Part shown: one piece after another, positions 16,294 to 17,727 of the stretch
Position numbering within the stretch: position 1 is the stretch's first letter
Layout of the letters: each line of letters opens with the position of its first letter
Assembly: GCA_030998015.1 (NCBI GenBank)
Contig: JARWMV010000209.1
Coordinates: 1 to 17,727, forward strand
Direction: 5' to 3'
Length of the DNA stretch: 17,727 nt
From: Ceratorhiza oryzae-sativae
Taxonomy: Eukaryota > Basidiomycota > Agaricomycetes > Cantharellales > Ceratobasidiaceae
Translations under genes and position numbers: made by a program
The notes under the pieces: model-generated
Told to the model about the DNA's origin: nothing
What the model saw: the letters and a program-made list of their open reading frames with translations, nothing else
Databases searched by the model: none

Positions 16294-16409
16294 CCCCCCA
16301 AACATGTGCAGCTACGCTGCATTGTTTGAGGGGCATCCGCCCCCCAATAAGGTAATGGCCCCCCCAATACGTTTGTGACGCATTGGGAGGCCATTGCCTT
16401 GTTGGGGGT
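16294..16409. repeat. P element, 116 bp, TSD CTACTG
   Basis: Flanked by CTACTG at 16288-16293 and 16410-16415. Nearly identical to the copy at 11697-11813, including the flanking hexamer. Confidence 0.92.
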
Positions 16410-16548
16410 CTACTGTGGAGTAAACAGGCCCGAACAGTGTAAGGCTTTTACAATCAGTCTGCATTTTTACTATAGATTTGCCATTGGCGTCAATTGAAGC
16501 CACTAAGGTTACAGAGTAAAATAAAAATTCAACATGATACTGGTTATA

Positions 16549-16638
16549 ATCAAGCATGTATAATAATTTGAAACTAGGGAATGCGATAGCTATTAAAACT
16601 AAAGCCGGAGTAATAGTCCAGATTAACTCTATAAGCGT
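16549..16638 (-). CDS. Cytochrome c oxidase subunit 2, exon with second membrane helix
   Basis: It encodes TLIELIWTITPALVLIAIAF followed by PSFKLLYMLD, the end of the matrix loop and second transmembrane helix of COX2. The 3' end is set by continuity with EVISPTM at 14799. The 5' end is set by an in-frame TAA 15 bases upstream and the G-ending intron (…GGGGCAAAG), so ACG at 16638 is the likely first codon; the start could shift by a few bases. The N-terminal exon with the first helix is not in the window and must lie beyond 17727. Confidence 0.9.
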
Positions 16639-17006
16639 CTTTGCCCCAAGTTATCCATCCGACAACATTGTCGTGCTATCTAGAAAAAACTAGGCAAGGG
16701 ATCCCCCGGAAATTGTTAAAAACTTTTAACTGTCGCAGGGGCTTGCAAGATAGCAATTCATCTTTTGTTCTGGCAGTATTAAAGCCATGCACAATACTTA
16801 ATAAGTTGTTAAGCAAATACCGTGCATTTAATGGCCCGGCTAGAGTGCCAGGCCGGTTACCCAGTATTATAAATGTGGGTTAAACAAAAGGGAAAGTCGG
16901 GGTGATTTGATAGTTGGAAAAAACTTAAGGAACTTAGTGAAATTGATTGAGAGTTCACCCGGAACACCTGACGTTGTCCGGCAGACGCCCGGTCCAGTGA
17001 CCACCT

Positions 17007-17275
17007 CCGCCGGCGTTAGAGGGAATCCTCAGATGAGGTAGCCTTGACCATGAGTCTCATGGTCCAGGCTACCTCCCATGACGCCTTAGGTGTTGTCAAT
17101 TAGAATAATTGCAACACCTAAGGGGTCAAGATTCCCTCGTAGAAAATGACGACCGTTCGTCATTTTCAGCCGGCGGCTAAATATCGATATTATGCCGCGC
17201 ACTAGCAATCGCAAACGGTTGCGATTGCTCACGTTGGTTGGTGGGACAAGTCCCACCAGCAACTAACGCGCGCGG
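17007..17275 (+). repeat. C element with nested F and G hairpins, 269 bp
   Basis: A full C element in which the loop of the first hairpin carries F (GAGGTAGCCTTGACC ... GGTCCAGGCTACCTC) followed by G (TGACGCCTTAGGTGTTG ... CAACACCTAAGG). Flanks CCACCT and AGGTGG are inverted, not direct, repeats. Confidence 0.88.
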
Positions 17276-17311
17276 AGGTGGAACTGGTCATGGGTAAACA
17301 ACAATCCCAGC

Positions 17312-17727
17312 TTAATTTTCTAACAATGAATTAGTAAATTTGTATTTCCCATCTATTCGAGAAATTAATTTACCTGATTTTAAATATCTTGAAACATAAC
17401 TATGGCTTTTGTTTAAATATTTACCAGCTTCTCTAAACGAAAAAAATTGTTTTACTAAACAATATTTTTCAGTAGAGCAATCGGAGCATAAAGCGTATAA
17501 ACATATTGGACTTCCATTAGAGGCAGAAATTGCATTTTTTGTTTCAATATCTAGAACTCTACCTAATCTGGCATTTCTCATTAATTCCTTAGATTGATCG
17601 GTATGTTTTTTACCAAACATAGAATTATTGGATCCAGAATGGCTAATACTCATTAGAATTTTTGTTTCTTCTGAGGGAATTTTCCCTTTTCGTAGATCGC
17701 TTAAATACTGTTTAAATTCTTCAGTTC
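17312..17727 (-). CDS. GIY-YIG homing endonuclease, C-terminal part (NUMOD3 and NUMOD1)
   Basis: The frame is open from the window edge to the stop at 17312. It shows EEFKQYLSDLRKGKIPSEE, then NUMOD3-like motifs around NNSMFGKKHTDQSKELMRNA and LGRVLDIETKNAISASNGSP. The end is a NUMOD1-like helix-turn-helix, FFSFREAGKYLNKSHSYVSR with YLKSGKLISRIDGKYKF. These modules bind DNA next to GIY-YIG nuclease domains; the nuclease domain itself would lie upstream, outside the window. No GC element interrupts the visible part. It sits in the intron before the cox2 exon at 16638. Confidence 0.85.
   Translation of the reverse strand, partial: TEEFKQYLSDLRKGKIPSEETKILMSISHSGSNNSMFGKKHTDQSKELMRNARLGRVLDIETKNAISASNGSPICLYALCSDCSTEKYCLVKQFFSFREAGKYLNKSHSYVSRYLKSGKLISRIDGKYKFTNSLLEN

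Larger units (their letters stand above)
14800..16548 (-). ncRNA. Group I intron in cox2 with LAGLIDADG ORF fused to upstream exon
   Basis: It lies between exons ending CTTGAT (16549) and starting GAAGTA (14799), and ends in G. P7 can be placed on the minus strand: TTGACCTTACGAACA at about 14895-14909 pairs with TAGATAAGGTCTTAT at about 14827-14841 (GACCTTA with TAAGGTC). The ORF is in frame with the upstream exon, as is usual for fungal mitochondrial introns. Positions 14910-15490 hold intron sequence with no other gene, apart from a P element at 15085-15117 and an AT-rich stem near 14995-15020 (AGCATTGTATAATG/CATTATACATGCT). Confidence 0.82.
15498..16548 (-). pseudogene. LAGLIDADG homing endonuclease in cox2 intron, interrupted by P and C
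   Basis: Three blocks. Block 1 (16548-16410) is the fused N-terminal extension, DANGKSIVKMQTDCKSLTLF to PVYST. Block 2 (16287-16001) holds REQLVGHLLGDGTLFVS, the LAGLIDADG helix with Asp, and ends YSFFN. Block 3 (15827-15498) holds DLFYIKEEGKWVKVIKDD, then LTPRALAFWAADDGA, and ends HPSMHYKFGL with TAG. Removing 16288-16409 (P plus one TSD, 122 bp, not a multiple of three) gives STVGIRLN in frame. Removing C plus one extra base joins FFN to DLFY, as in relatives with FNELYELFY. Apart from the inserts no damage was seen, so the gene is either freshly inactivated or its inserts are tolerated. Confidence 0.85.
16639..17727 (-). ncRNA. Group I intron upstream of cox2 exon, 3' part with GIY-YIG ORF
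   Basis: This intron ends at the cox2 exon and holds a GIY-YIG gene at its visible start. Sequence from 16639 to 17006 is structured but gene-free, with TGCGACAGTTAAAAG, CCGGGGGATCCC and GACAATGTTGTCGG on the minus strand as likely core pieces; I did not resolve the full P3-P9 pairing. The C composite (17007-17275) splits a stem whose sides are GACCACCT and AGGTGGAACTGGTC. The intron start is outside the window. Confidence 0.65.

Noticed and set aside
1..17727. CRISPR array, because of repeated hairpin units
   Set aside because: Copies are irregularly spaced, differ in length and family, and lie inside genes with target duplications; there is no spacer pattern.
1..17727. tRNA genes and small-subunit rRNA
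   Set aside because: I looked for T-loop (GGTTCAA/GTTCGAATC) and 530-loop or decoding-site motifs on both strands and found no convincing case; a covariance search would be needed to exclude them.

Overview
The window reads as a fungal-type mitochondrial genome segment. On the minus strand it carries three exons of cox2 (cytochrome c oxidase subunit 2) and two exons of domain V of the large-subunit rRNA (rnl). It also holds group I introns, LAGLIDADG and GIY-YIG homing-endonuclease genes in different states of repair, and a dense population of GC-rich hairpin elements scattered through otherwise AT-rich DNA. No tRNA, no small-subunit rRNA and no nuclear-type gene was seen. The exact lineage cannot be fixed from what is here.

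Layout. Positions 1-4242 form a giant, nearly perfect palindrome centred at about 2120. Each arm holds one LAGLIDADG gene, a truncated GIY-YIG gene and several GC elements. Positions 4330-5075 hold an unrecognised membrane-protein reading frame (minus). Positions 5246-5641 are the last cox2 exon (minus). Positions 5979-6125 and 8450 to about 8655 are rnl exons, separated by a 2.3-kb group I intron with an interrupted GIY-YIG gene. Positions 8723-11640 hold a LAGLIDADG 3' fragment, a second GIY-YIG gene broken by four insertions, and an intron 5' module related to that of the rnl intron. Positions 11855-13377 hold a LAGLIDADG pseudogene and one intact LAGLIDADG gene. Positions 14240-17727 hold two more cox2 exons (14761-14799 and 16549-16638), with group I introns carrying LAGLIDADG and GIY-YIG genes.

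Two points stand out. First, nearly every endonuclease gene, and the unknown membrane ORF, is interrupted by GC-rich elements. Several of these carry clear target-site duplications (TSDs). Removing the element, plus one duplication copy where there is one, restores the expected protein in most cases. This resembles a set of mobile double-hairpin or mitochondrial byp-like elements, either recently inserted or skipped at the RNA or translation level. Second, the cox2 exons are about 9.1 kb apart, and rnl exons lie inside what would be a single cox2 intron. Either that intron is extremely large and contains rnl, or intron halves were exchanged by recombination (or mis-assembly) and the genes need trans-splicing.

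Names used below are local labels: A2 (151 bp, TSD TATGA), A/B (related pieces), C (172 bp, two three-way junctions), D (about 44 bp), E (about 182-256 bp, CCTCGAG...CGACG), F/G (small nested hairpins), P (poly-C/poly-G hairpin ACCCCC...GGGGGT, 6-bp TSD). All reading was done by eye; intron boundaries rest on group I rules (U before the intron, G at its end) and on protein or rRNA continuity.
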